Positions 24,726 to 33,244 of a stretch of DNA of 42,530 nucleotides are shown in pieces; within the stretch, counting starts at the first letter, position 1, and every line of letters begins with the position of its first letter. A program made the position numbers and the translations under genes. The DNA comes from Syntrophorhabdaceae bacterium (GTDB lineage Bacteria; Desulfobacterota; Syntrophorhabdia; Syntrophorhabdales; Syntrophorhabdaceae). The stretch lies in NCBI GenBank assembly GCA_035541755.1, contig DATKMQ010000141.1, positions 1-42,530 on the forward strand, given 5' to 3'. The notes under the pieces were generated by a model. That model did no database searches. It had not been told where the DNA came from and saw only the letters and a program-made list of their open reading frames with translations.

Positions 24726-25523
24726 ATGACAGTCGATAGAGGTCTTTTCAAACCACTTCCATCCAAAAGGGCCTTCGATCAGATCGCAGATCAGATCAAG
24801 CAACTCATCTACTCGAAGCAATTCCAGCCAGGGGACAAGCTGCCCCCTGAAAGGGAGCTCGCTGCGCAGTTTAAGTCAAGCAGAATGGCGGTACGGGAGG
24901 CTTTCCGAATGCTCGAGCAATCCGGCTTGATTTACGTGAGACACGGAAGCGACGGCGGGGCCTTCGTAAAAGAGGCGGACAGCTCAGTTGTCATCGAATC
25001 GATATCCGACCTGGTGCAGCGGGGCAACCTTACCATAGAGAACTTAAGGGAGGCGCGAGCCGGCATAGACAGGCTCATCATCCAGGCGGCGGTTGAAAGG
25101 ATCAACGAAGAAGAGATGCGCACGCTCAAGGAGAGCGTCGAGGAATCCGAAAAGATACTGAGCCGTAAGCCCGAGGGAAGGCCGCCTTTCGACTTCGAGG
25201 CGCTTGTATTGACGTTCAGGCGCTTTCATTTCGTCATCGCTAAGGCAACGAAGAACCCGTTTTTCGAAGTCATTGTCCAGGCTATCATGGGTGCAACCCG
25301 TTTCGTTATCAATGAGCAAACCATTTCCCACAGGCGTCTCAAGAGCCACCTTATCCTCCATAAGGAGCTGTATGAGGCGTTAAAGAGTAAGGATCTTTCT
25401 CTGGTGTTACGAACCATGGCCGAACACGAAGCCATAGTGGAGAATAACTACCCTTCGGCAAGACAACGTCGCGGGGCGCGACTCTTAAACACGGCTACTC
25501 GGAGGCTAAAGAAACCCTCTTGA
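24726..25523 (+). CDS. FadR-subfamily GntR transcriptional regulator
   Basis: The 265-residue protein has an N-terminal GntR winged helix (IADQIKQLIYSKQFQPGDKL, PPERELAAQFKSSRMAVREAF, LEQSGLIYVRHG; about residues 15-85) and a C-terminal all-helical FCD domain. The FCD metal-site histidines can be seen in RRFHFVIAKATKNP, HLILHKELYEAL and MAEHEAIV. The ATG at 24726 follows AAGGAGAG and gives the conserved N-terminus. An in-frame start at 24642 lies in the operator. It heads and probably represses the catabolic cluster downstream, with a small organic acid as likely ligand. Confidence 0.93.
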   Translation: MTVDRGLFKPLPSKRAFDQIADQIKQLIYSKQFQPGDKLPPERELAAQFKSSRMAVREAFRMLEQSGLIYVRHGSDGGAFVKEADSSVVIESISDLVQRGNLTIENLREARAGIDRLIIQAAVERINEEEMRTLKESVEESEKILSRKPEGRPPFDFEALVLTFRRFHFVIAKATKNPFFEVIVQAIMGATRFVINEQTISHRRLKSHLILHKELYEALKSKDLSLVLRTMAEHEAIVENNYPSARQRRGARLLNTATRRLKKPS

Positions 25524-25602
25524 TCGGGAAGACACGAAGAGGGCCGACAAAAGGGAGGCTTTGACCTGAACATAAATATCGCACGAAGGAGGTTGTAAGG
25601 CC

Positions 25603-27012
25603 ATGCCGGATCGTGAGATAGGACGACTTAATCCGCCGAAAGCCACAGAGGCTCTGTGCAGGAACGTTGTAGAGACCACGTTTGACGACCTCAGTGAATG
25701 GAATATCAAGTGTTTCAAAGACCGTCTTCTCGACACTACCGGATGTATCTTCGGCGGCGCCATTGTAAAGGACAATGAGGTTTTAGTGAATCTGTTCAGG
25801 CGATGGGGCGGGTTGCCGGAGGCGCCCGTTTTCTGTCACGATTTTCGCGCTCCCGTAAATAACGCCGTCATTCTCAATTGCGTGACGGCCCGGTCGAATG
25901 ACTTCGGCAACATGTACTTCCACGTGCATGGAGAACGGACGCCCTCCCATCTGGGTGAAACCCTCATTCCGCTGGGTTTGACGCTCGCCGATATGCACAG
26001 GACGGACGGTAAGTCGTTCATAACAAACAACATAGTGGCCGAGGATTTGACTGCCCGCATTCTCTATACGTTCCCCGTGCGCTGGCCCGCGGACATGGAA
26101 CTTGTTTCCACAGGCGCCACCGCACTCGCCTCCCGATACTACGGACTTGATGCCGCCGAAACCAGGGCTGCTCTTTCCTACGCGGCCACCAACGCCACCG
26201 ATCCTGCCAACTCCTATTTCGACTATTCGCAGGAATTCAAGTATCACAACGGGGAGAGCGCCAGATGCGCCATAATGGCTTGCGAACTTGCAAAAGGAGG
26301 CTGGACAGGGCTCACGGACGCCTTTTTCGGCCACTGGGGCCTCGTGGTAAAGAGGACGGGCGGAGAGCTCCCGCCGCTCTATGACTATGCAGTGAAAGAC
26401 CTGGGAAAGAATTATTTCATGGAAGAGAGCTTCAAGCAGTTTCCCGGGGGCATCCCCAACACCCCCGTGGGCCTTGCGGCGTTGGAGGTGCGCAAGCAGA
26501 TGGGCGATAAAGTAAAGCCCGAAGATATCAAATCTGTTGAAGTGCTGCGCTCCGAGAATTCAGCCTTTAACTACTACTCCCAGCCATTTAGCAGCCCCAC
26601 CCAGTTGAACGCCCTGTTTTGCTATCAGTTCCTGGCCTGTTGTGCACTCTATCACGGTTCCGTTAAAGTGGAGCATGTGCAGACCGAGGCGATCAGGTCC
26701 GATACGGGGCTCACCACACTTATCGGCAAATCGACCATGGGCGTATACGGGTCTGAGGATGGTACGCCCCTCATTAAAGGCATGCGAGTCAGAGTAACCA
26801 TGAATAGCGGCTCTGTGTATGAAAGCACCAGGAATGCCGACGAGTCCATGCACGCCTATCCGACGAGGGAGTTTCTTGTGGCGAAATTCATGGACCAGTT
26901 CACGGCCTTCGGCAGGTTTTCCAAGGCCAGGGCAGACAAGATCATCGATTTGGCGTTGAGTATCGAGAACGCGAAAGATATGGGTGAGTTTACGGAACTA
27001 CTCGTGCCGTGA
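25603..27012 (+). CDS. MmgE/PrpD family protein, paralogue 1
   Basis: The 469-residue cytoplasmic protein belongs to the MmgE/PrpD fold, whose members include 2-methylcitrate dehydratase, cis-aconitate decarboxylase and iminodisuccinate epimerase. Visible family parts: LLDTTGCIFGGAI, the NDFGNMYFHVHGERTPSHLG active-site loop, KYHNGESARCAIMACELAKG and YPTREFLVAKF. The later motif, normally FKPYPC...H, reads FKQFPGGIPNTP without the histidine. Position after the GntR gene and before a second, diverged MmgE/PrpD gene suggests they act on the same acid. AAGGAGG precedes the ATG by about 12 nt. Confidence 0.88.
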   Translation: MPDREIGRLNPPKATEALCRNVVETTFDDLSEWNIKCFKDRLLDTTGCIFGGAIVKDNEVLVNLFRRWGGLPEAPVFCHDFRAPVNNAVILNCVTARSNDFGNMYFHVHGERTPSHLGETLIPLGLTLADMHRTDGKSFITNNIVAEDLTARILYTFPVRWPADMELVSTGATALASRYYGLDAAETRAALSYAATNATDPANSYFDYSQEFKYHNGESARCAIMACELAKGGWTGLTDAFFGHWGLVVKRTGGELPPLYDYAVKDLGKNYFMEESFKQFPGGIPNTPVGLAALEVRKQMGDKVKPEDIKSVEVLRSENSAFNYYSQPFSSPTQLNALFCYQFLACCALYHGSVKVEHVQTEAIRSDTGLTTLIGKSTMGVYGSEDGTPLIKGMRVRVTMNSGSVYESTRNADESMHAYPTREFLVAKFMDQFTAFGRFSKARADKIIDLALSIENAKDMGEFTELLVP

Positions 27013-27077
27013 CGCGCTGAGGTCTTACGGCACCGCCCCGGCGTCCTTGCGGGGGAAGCAAAATAAGGAGGATGGAC

Positions 27078-28466
27078 GTGAGAGATATCAGTGAGGACCT
27101 GGTGACCTTCCTGGTCGAGACTCAGTACGAAGACCTTCCGGCCGAAGTTGTTCATGAGACCAAGCGAAGTCTTTTGGACTCCGTAGGCTCTGCGATTGCG
27201 GGTATTGCCACCGATAAGGGGAAGATAGCCGTGTCGGTGGCGAGACGGGCCGGGGGTCGGCCTGAATCGGTGATACTGGGCGTGGGTGACCGCGTGTCGT
27301 CAAGCAACGCCGCGATGGCGAACGGTGAATTGATCAATGCCCTGGACTACGACGATATCCCCCATGTGCAACCTTTTGCGATACCTCCGGCACTCGCCGT
27401 GGCGGAAAGCACAGGGGCCTCCGGAAAGGATCTAATTCTGGCGACCACGCTCGCCCAGGAAGTCTGCAGGCGGTTTACCCTGGCTTTGAGCGTCATGACC
27501 AAGAAGTTGATGGAAGAAGCGAAGAACCCGGAGGTTTTTGGAAACGCGAACGAGTGCATAGTAGGGGCTACGGCAGGGGCAGCCAAGATACTTGGCCTCG
27601 AGACAGAGCGTATGGCCCAGGCACTCGGCATTTCTGCCTACCTTTGTCCGCTGCCCGTGTGCAGAAACTGGGAGGAAGCGGTGCCAAAATCCATGATCAA
27701 GTATGTACCTATAGGTTGGATCTGCAACGGAGCGGTCACAGCGGCTCATTTTGCCTGGGAAGGCTACACGGCTAACCCGAGGGTCTTCGACGGCGACCGC
27801 GGATTCTGGAGATTCTATGGCGCCGAGCGATGGGAGCCGGAGATGATCATGGATGAGCTCGGAAAGAAGTGGCGTTTTATGGAGAAGTCCTTCAAGCCTT
27901 ACCCGTGCTGCACGTTTTTTCACGCCCAGTTGGACGCTTTCATCAGCATTATCGAGAAGAACCGGCTGCAGCCGGACGACATCGACAGCGTCGATTCCTA
28001 CTCGATCCCCTTTGTCGCCAGTCCGGTTCCCTACGACGTTGAGACCCAGGTGGACGTTCAGTTCAGTCTGCCTTTCGTCTTAGCCGTGGCGGCCCACAGG
28101 ATACGGGAAGGCGCAAAGTGGCAGGAGCATGAAACCATCAATGACCCCAGGATACGCGCCTTCATGAAGAAGGTTACCATGCATGTTGACCCTCAAATCA
28201 TTGAAAAAAAGAAGAAAGACCCCAAGGCCTGGCCGGCCCGAGTGGAAGTAAAGGCTCTGGGGAAGACCTATGTGGGAGAGACGCTCTACGCAAGAGGCAC
28301 GAACTTCACCGAGTTCAGGGCTACCGATGAAGCGCTGATGGAGAAATTCAGGCGTAACGCCTCAAGACTTCTTACACCGAATCGCATCGATCAGGCTATC
28401 GACCGCATCTTCAGCCTCGATAAAGCAGAAAATCTGTCACAGTTGACCGATACCGTGGGCCTGTGA
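27078..28466 (+). CDS. MmgE/PrpD family protein, paralogue 2
   Basis: The 462-residue protein is a second MmgE/PrpD member, clearly diverged from the first. It has KRSLLDSVGSAIAGIA, the ELINALDYDDIPHVQPFAIP loop, and FKPYPCCTFFHAQLDAF with the conserved histidine. The usual histidine in the first loop is replaced (HVQPF in place of a HPS-type sequence). The GTG at 27078 is chosen because AAGGAGG ends at 27071, leaving 6 nt. The ATG at 27072 would touch the ribosome binding site. It probably forms an operon with the flanking genes. Confidence 0.88.
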   Translation: MRDISEDLVTFLVETQYEDLPAEVVHETKRSLLDSVGSAIAGIATDKGKIAVSVARRAGGRPESVILGVGDRVSSSNAAMANGELINALDYDDIPHVQPFAIPPALAVAESTGASGKDLILATTLAQEVCRRFTLALSVMTKKLMEEAKNPEVFGNANECIVGATAGAAKILGLETERMAQALGISAYLCPLPVCRNWEEAVPKSMIKYVPIGWICNGAVTAAHFAWEGYTANPRVFDGDRGFWRFYGAERWEPEMIMDELGKKWRFMEKSFKPYPCCTFFHAQLDAFISIIEKNRLQPDDIDSVDSYSIPFVASPVPYDVETQVDVQFSLPFVLAVAAHRIREGAKWQEHETINDPRIRAFMKKVTMHVDPQIIEKKKKDPKAWPARVEVKALGKTYVGETLYARGTNFTEFRATDEALMEKFRRNASRLLTPNRIDQAIDRIFSLDKAENLSQLTDTVGL

Positions 28467-28537
28467 CTTACGTAAGGACAGGTTGAACCGAATGAGTCTA
28501 AGCGTCAGAAAAAGGAAAAAATCAAAGGAGGCTTGAA

Positions 28538-29998
28538 ATGGCGAAGGTGATGAAGACTATCCCGGAACCCAACAAGACGATAAACGTGGTCCGTGAGTGC
28601 GACGTGGTGGTTGTGGGCGGCGGCCCAGGCGGTATCGGAGCGGCCGTCTCCGCTGCAAGGAACGGGGCAGATACGGTTCTTGTGGAACGATACGGCCACC
28701 TGGGTGGCATGGGCACGGGCGGCCTGGTTACGATCATCCCCTGTCTGTCCGATTTTGGCGGCACTATGCAGATCGGAGGTATAAACCAGGAGTGGATAGA
28801 ACGCCTGACGGCGAGAGAAGCCGAAACCCATCCGCCGGCCGAAATCTGGGGCGCTACGGATCAGAGATTGACGTCGTACTGGAATGAACGGTCTTTCTTC
28901 ACCGTACGGGAAGGCCACATAGTCTACGCGTCCCTCATTGACGCCGAGATTTCCAAGTGCGTGCTGAACGATATGGTCAAGGAGGCCGGCGTCAAAACGT
29001 ATCTCCATTCGTGGGGCACCATGCCCGTCATGGAGGGTAATAAGACTGTGGGGGTCGTCTTCGAGAGCAAATCGGGCCGCCAGGCCATTATGGCAAAGGT
29101 CGTGATCGATTCCACGGGTGATGGCGATCTTCTCCCGTTCACAGGGGCGGGTTTTGACACGGATATCGACCCTTCGATCCGTATCGCCAATCTCTCGCTC
29201 TGCTACTGGATCGACAACGTCAACCTCATGAAGGTAGACGATTTCCGTAAAGCGCACGCTGACAGATGGGGTGCACTCATGGCTGACCTGACGGAAAAGG
29301 GCGGCCACCGGAGTTTCATGAGGAGTAACCTGAAACATCAGGAGCGCATCGTCTGGATCCACCCGCGATACGCCACGTCGAGCCAGATAGACGTGGAAGA
29401 ATTGACAAGAGTGGAGTTTTTGGGACGGGAGAAGATGCTGCTCACCCACGATTTCTTGAAGAAGCGTGTGCCCGGTTTCGAGGACAGCTTCATCGTGCTC
29501 TCATGCCCTCAGCTCGGCACAAGAGGCGCGAGAAGGGTCCACGGAGACTACGTGGTAACGTCAAAGGACCTTCAGTCGAACGAGCCCTTCGAAGACACGA
29601 TCGCCATATTCCCCGACCTTGACAGAGGCGACGCCTCGCTCAACCACCCGCTCACATATATCCCCTATCGGGCGATACTGCCGCGCGGTGTGGAGAACAT
29701 GCTCGTGGCCTGTCGTGCCTTTTCATCCGATCAGGAGGCAAATAACTTTTTCAACCTTATCCCGCATTGTGTGGCCATCGGTGAGGCCGCAGGGACCGCC
29801 GCCGCCGTTTCCCTGACTCAGGGGGTGAGCGTGAGACACGTTAACTTTGCGTCGCTTAAGAAGCGGCTCATCGCCCAAAACGTACCGCTGCCCGATGCTT
29901 ATCCGGGTAAGTACAAACGAGGGAAAGTTGGAGATATAACGGTATACGAGGCGCCTGCTTTTCCGAGACAGGGAAAGGTTTCGACTGCAACACACTGA
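28538..29998 (+). CDS. FAD-dependent oxidoreductase (FAD_oxidored type)
   Basis: The 486-residue protein has a Rossmann FAD-binding start, CDVVVVGGGPGGIGAAVSAA, then ADTVLVERYGHLGGMGTGG (about residues 25-70). The second FAD segment near the end reads NMLVACRAFSSDQEANNFFN, then CVAIGEAAGTAAAVS. This is the pattern of PF12831-type oxidoreductases, often found with catabolic genes for organic acids and related to succinate dehydrogenase/fumarate reductase flavoproteins. Expected to oxidise the product made by the MmgE/PrpD enzymes. AAAGGAGG precedes the ATG. No covalent-FAD histidine motif is evident. Confidence 0.88.
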   Translation: MAKVMKTIPEPNKTINVVRECDVVVVGGGPGGIGAAVSAARNGADTVLVERYGHLGGMGTGGLVTIIPCLSDFGGTMQIGGINQEWIERLTAREAETHPPAEIWGATDQRLTSYWNERSFFTVREGHIVYASLIDAEISKCVLNDMVKEAGVKTYLHSWGTMPVMEGNKTVGVVFESKSGRQAIMAKVVIDSTGDGDLLPFTGAGFDTDIDPSIRIANLSLCYWIDNVNLMKVDDFRKAHADRWGALMADLTEKGGHRSFMRSNLKHQERIVWIHPRYATSSQIDVEELTRVEFLGREKMLLTHDFLKKRVPGFEDSFIVLSCPQLGTRGARRVHGDYVVTSKDLQSNEPFEDTIAIFPDLDRGDASLNHPLTYIPYRAILPRGVENMLVACRAFSSDQEANNFFNLIPHCVAIGEAAGTAAAVSLTQGVSVRHVNFASLKKRLIAQNVPLPDAYPGKYKRGKVGDITVYEAPAFPRQGKVSTATH

Positions 29999-30097
29999 GG
30001 ACCTTCTTAAGGTTAAGGACGCTTACTCAACGGGGTGACTAACAGGGCGTTATGCCCCGATATAGTATGGTAAATCCAATTTCCGGGAGGACTGACC

Positions 30098-31450
30098 ATG
30101 GCGAGTAAAGAAATAGCGGTAGGCAAGGTTTTTGACTCGATTTCGAAGACATCTTCATACCAGATTTGGGTCTGTTTTCTCTGTTTCCTGGTGACGACCC
30201 TGGATGGCTTTGATTTGATAATGATCGGAGTGGCTACACCCAAGATCGTCGAGTTTCTCCATATCACTATGCAGGCCTTTGGTCTTGCCATGGGCTTAGT
30301 CATCTTCGGGCCGCTACTCGGCGCCCTGGTCTTCGGTATGCCGGCCGACCGTATCGGCCGCAAATGGATGCTCATAGCGAGCGCACTTGTTTTCGGCGCA
30401 GCTACCCTGCTCACAGCGTTCATCACGAATGTGGGACAGCTGGCAGTGCTGCGCTTCTTTACGGGCCTCGGCGCAGGCGGGGCCATCCCCACCGCGTTGG
30501 CCTTCGGCTCTGAATACGCGCCAACCCGTTTGCGGAAGACCTTCGTGGCCGCCATGTACGCGGGTATGCCTGTCGGGGGCACCCTGGGCGGGCTCGTGGC
30601 CGCCTATTGTATTCCTCATTACGGGTGGCAGTCGCTTTTTATTTTCGGGGGCGCCGTACCCGTGGTCGTCGCTGTGATGGCAATGGTATTTCTCCCTGAA
30701 TCGCTCGAATTCCTCGCCATAAAGGGCACCAATGACGAACGCATCCGTAAAACCTTTGCGAAAGTGGCGCCGGCAATCGCCGCGGATAAAGAGTATCACT
30801 TCCTGCCCTCCGAGAAGAAGCTTCCGGGCGTACCCATCAAACATCTCTTCATGGAGGGACGTGCATCGGTCACCATACTTTTCTGGCTTATCCTGCTGGG
30901 ATCCCTCTATATTCTATCCCTCGTGGTTGCGTGGGCTCCTTCGCTACTGCATAAAAGCGGCGCGTCGGTCGTACAGTACAGTATAGCCTTTGCGTGCTTT
31001 AATTTTGGATCCGTGGTTGCTACCTTCATCATCGGCCGTATGATGGACAAAAGCAACCCATTTCGCTTGCTCGAAGTGCTCTTCGTTTGCTCGTTTTTCA
31101 GTCTCGTGATATTCGGAATCTTCTCTCGTAGCTCATTCGCCACAGTTACCGCCACTTCGATCCTGTGCGGACTCTTCGTGGCTGGCGCATTTTCAGGCCT
31201 TTTGGCACTCGTCACCGTGTCCTATCCTCCATATATGAGAGGTACGGCGGTGAGCTGGGCATATGCCCTGGCAAGAATTGGCAGCGTGCTCGCGAACGTC
31301 ATAGGCGGCTACCTCATAACCGTAGGATGGAGCGTCACCCGTATCTGCAGTACGAACGCTGTGGTTGGTCTGATCGTTGCGCTGTTGATCATTTTCCTGC
31401 AAAAGCGCCTGGCTGCTCAGGCCGCCTGGTCGAGCGGCAAAGGGGCATAG
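30098..31450 (+). CDS. MFS transporter, AAHS-like (organic/aromatic acid:H+ symporter)
   Basis: The 450-residue membrane protein has twelve predicted helices. The first helix carries TTLDGFDLIMIG, the DGFD motif characteristic of the aromatic-acid:H+ symporter family (PcaK, BenK). The loop 2-3 motif is GMPADRIGRKWML. It presumably imports the substrate of the upstream enzymes; the family also includes carriers for non-aromatic acids. TCCGGGAGG precedes the ATG. It is the last gene in the run from the GntR regulator. Confidence 0.92.
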   Translation: MASKEIAVGKVFDSISKTSSYQIWVCFLCFLVTTLDGFDLIMIGVATPKIVEFLHITMQAFGLAMGLVIFGPLLGALVFGMPADRIGRKWMLIASALVFGAATLLTAFITNVGQLAVLRFFTGLGAGGAIPTALAFGSEYAPTRLRKTFVAAMYAGMPVGGTLGGLVAAYCIPHYGWQSLFIFGGAVPVVVAVMAMVFLPESLEFLAIKGTNDERIRKTFAKVAPAIAADKEYHFLPSEKKLPGVPIKHLFMEGRASVTILFWLILLGSLYILSLVVAWAPSLLHKSGASVVQYSIAFACFNFGSVVATFIIGRMMDKSNPFRLLEVLFVCSFFSLVIFGIFSRSSFATVTATSILCGLFVAGAFSGLLALVTVSYPPYMRGTAVSWAYALARIGSVLANVIGGYLITVGWSVTRICSTNAVVGLIVALLIIFLQKRLAAQAAWSSGKGA

Positions 31451-31579
31451 ACGGTACAAGGAGGATCGAGGAATGCGAGAAGATCGCCTGTCCCGGTCAG
31501 ACTGTAGTCCTCGGTTCTCCTATCATCAAGTTCAGCCTCAAGGCTGGTATTTTCAGGTCTCAAAACCGCAGGGTTGGGA

Positions 31580-32392
31580 TCAATTGAGGGGAATCCACTC
31601 ATGGGTAATTCCTCCTGGCCTTACCCGGACCACGACAAAACCGTATTCGGGCTTACCAAAGTGATATTGACCGTAGAGTGGCGCCCCTCCCCCGCCGCTA
31701 ATGATGTATGCGGTGCCGTCAATATCCATTTCATCAAAGAGATGGATGTGCCCGAGAAAGACGACAGGAGCCTTGGCGCCCTTGATGAGGTCCATTACCT
31801 CGCCCCAGTGCGCCTTATTCCGGTCGCCCACCATGGCGTGCACTGACCACCGTCGCACGGGCGGGGGCATGTGGAAGGCAACAACGCATATTTTTTCACT
31901 GGTAAGCGTTTTCCGCGCGAATGCCACGGTATCTGCGCTGAACACCCCCGTTGCGTTATCAAGGCCGATAATACGGATGCCGTTGAGATCAAAGTACCAG
32001 TTGGGCTCCCCCACGTATTTCCGATACGCATTCGCGCCTGAGCGAACATCGTGATTTCCAGGGACGTAAACGATGGGGACATCGCACGAGGCGATTTGCT
32101 GTGCATACTCTTCATATTCAACTGGCCGTCCTGTTGCTACCAGGTCTCCGGTGTGAAGAATAAAGAGCGGATGCAGATTTCTCACCCGATTGAGGATCCG
32201 ATTGTACACCTCTCTCCCATCCCGGTTGTCCCCTGTCACAACGAAATCAAACCCTTCTTGAAGGTTCGCCCGGGCGGCAACGATTGCCTTGATATTTTCA
32301 TCAAGAGACAAGGGCGCTGAAAGGGCCGGCGACAAGGCCCACATAAGAATCATCACTACGAAGCCAGGAATGAGTAGACGTCGCTTCTTCAT
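31580..32392 (-). CDS. Exported calcineurin-like metallophosphoesterase
   Basis: The 270-residue protein has a signal peptide (IPGFVVMILMWALSPALSA) and the metallophosphoesterase motifs in order: FVVTGDNRD (first metal site, Asp-x-Asn form), LHTGDLVATG, VPGNHDVR, AFHMPPP and FLGHIHLFDE. It is a periplasmic hydrolase; the substrate is not predictable. The ATG at 32392 is chosen (MKKRR), with GAGGAGGTGAG upstream. The in-frame GTG at 32404 overlaps that site. It converges on the MFS operon. Confidence 0.9.
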   Translation of the reverse strand: MKKRRLLIPGFVVMILMWALSPALSAPLSLDENIKAIVAARANLQEGFDFVVTGDNRDGREVYNRILNRVRNLHPLFILHTGDLVATGRPVEYEEYAQQIASCDVPIVYVPGNHDVRSGANAYRKYVGEPNWYFDLNGIRIIGLDNATGVFSADTVAFARKTLTSEKICVVAFHMPPPVRRWSVHAMVGDRNKAHWGEVMDLIKGAKAPVVFLGHIHLFDEMDIDGTAYIISGGGGAPLYGQYHFGKPEYGFVVVRVRPGGITHEWIPLN

Positions 32393-32699
32393 GGGGGGTC
32401 TCACCTCCTCAACGGGGATATTTCACTCTATCATTTTTCGTTGTCCAAGTATCCATGTTTTTCGTGAGCACGGCGGTGGCGTTGACGCAACGCCTTTAGA
32501 GTATCTGATGTCGACAATCATTGGCAAAAAAGGACCAAATCGGCGCTCGTCTTTCTTTGGCCAGAAAAATAGATGGGGCCTGTCTGAGAGAATGATCATC
32601 TCGGATCCCTATATAGGTAAGTGTGTTACAAACGATAACTGACAATTATATTGAAGTACAGCGGCTCATATTTGAGAACCATTGGGGGTTCGGGATTGA

Positions 32700-32715
32700 G
32701 GTGATAAATATCACA
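32700..32715. promoter_or_regulatory. CRP/FNR-type palindromic site
   Basis: GGTGATAAATATCACA has perfect GTGATA/TATCAC arms and fits the CRP consensus TGTGAnnnnnnTCACA in nine of ten defined positions. It lies just upstream of the promoter at 32724, centred about 50 nt before the expected transcription start. The actual regulator in this organism is unknown. Confidence 0.5.
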
Positions 32716-32723
32716 GTTTCTTG

Positions 32724-32752
32724 TTGACAAAACGCATATTCGCCAATAAAAT
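32724..32752 (+). promoter_or_regulatory. Strong sigma-70-type promoter
   Basis: TTGACA (32724-32729), 17-nt spacer, TAAAAT (32747-32752): five or six matches in each element. The only downstream + gene is the adhesin starting at 33245. Confidence 0.65.
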
Positions 32753-33244
32753 TCAGTTGATTGCACGTGTATAACGTAATGATAAGTTCCGTGCGCAGGT
32801 ATCGAAGGACCGGCGGAATCTTTCGAGAGAAACCTGAACGGCAACTCTTTTCAACTCGCGCTTCATACAGAACAGGTTGACAGAACGCGATATCAGGTTT
32901 CAGGATTTTCAGAGAAACACAAACGGAGAAATAGTTCGGGGAATCATCGGGATGGATAGGCTCGAAACGATCCACCCATCCCCTGTCGATAGGGTTAGAC
33001 CGCTTTTGGCCGACAAAGCCGGGTGTGTAATCGTCTGGCTGACTGCGATCCGCAAAAGAACAGACTGTTTAAGACGGGTACGGTGACAGAAGAGCCGACG
33101 ATAATTATGGGCAGAACAACCACAGATGTTACTGACATTCAGTACCGGACCTCGACAGCATTACCTGTCTTGTAGAATGCAATGATGCGCAAAATCGGGG
33201 AATCGCCAGGTTTCTAAATGAAATGACCATGTTGAGAGGGTGCC

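Larger units (their letters stand above)
32405..33244 (+). other. 840-nt gene-free leader region upstream of the giant adhesin
   Basis: No credible coding frame exists here. It contains a CRP-like site, a strong promoter and a hairpin (32949-32982, GGGATGG/CCATCCC arms). If the promoter at 32724 drives the adhesin, the untranslated leader is about 485 nt. I compared it by eye with the c-di-GMP-I riboswitch pattern and found only a short partial match around 33018-33029, not enough for a call. Confidence 0.5.

Noticed and set aside
31473-31664. 63-codon frame after the MFS gene, preceded by AAGGAGG
   Set aside because: The ribosome binding site is good, but the product has no protein-like pattern and it runs into the convergent phosphoesterase gene. 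It could be the stump of a lost operon gene, but I cannot support it as a gene.
32646-32975. 109-codon - strand frame in the leader region
   Set aside because: No ribosome binding site or recognisable pattern, and it lies over the CRP-like site and promoter.
33014-33060. c-di-GMP-I-like riboswitch in the adhesin leader
   Set aside because: Only a short ACAAAGCCGGG-type match is present. The GGGCAAACC part, tetraloop and receptor could not be found, so the pattern does not hold.
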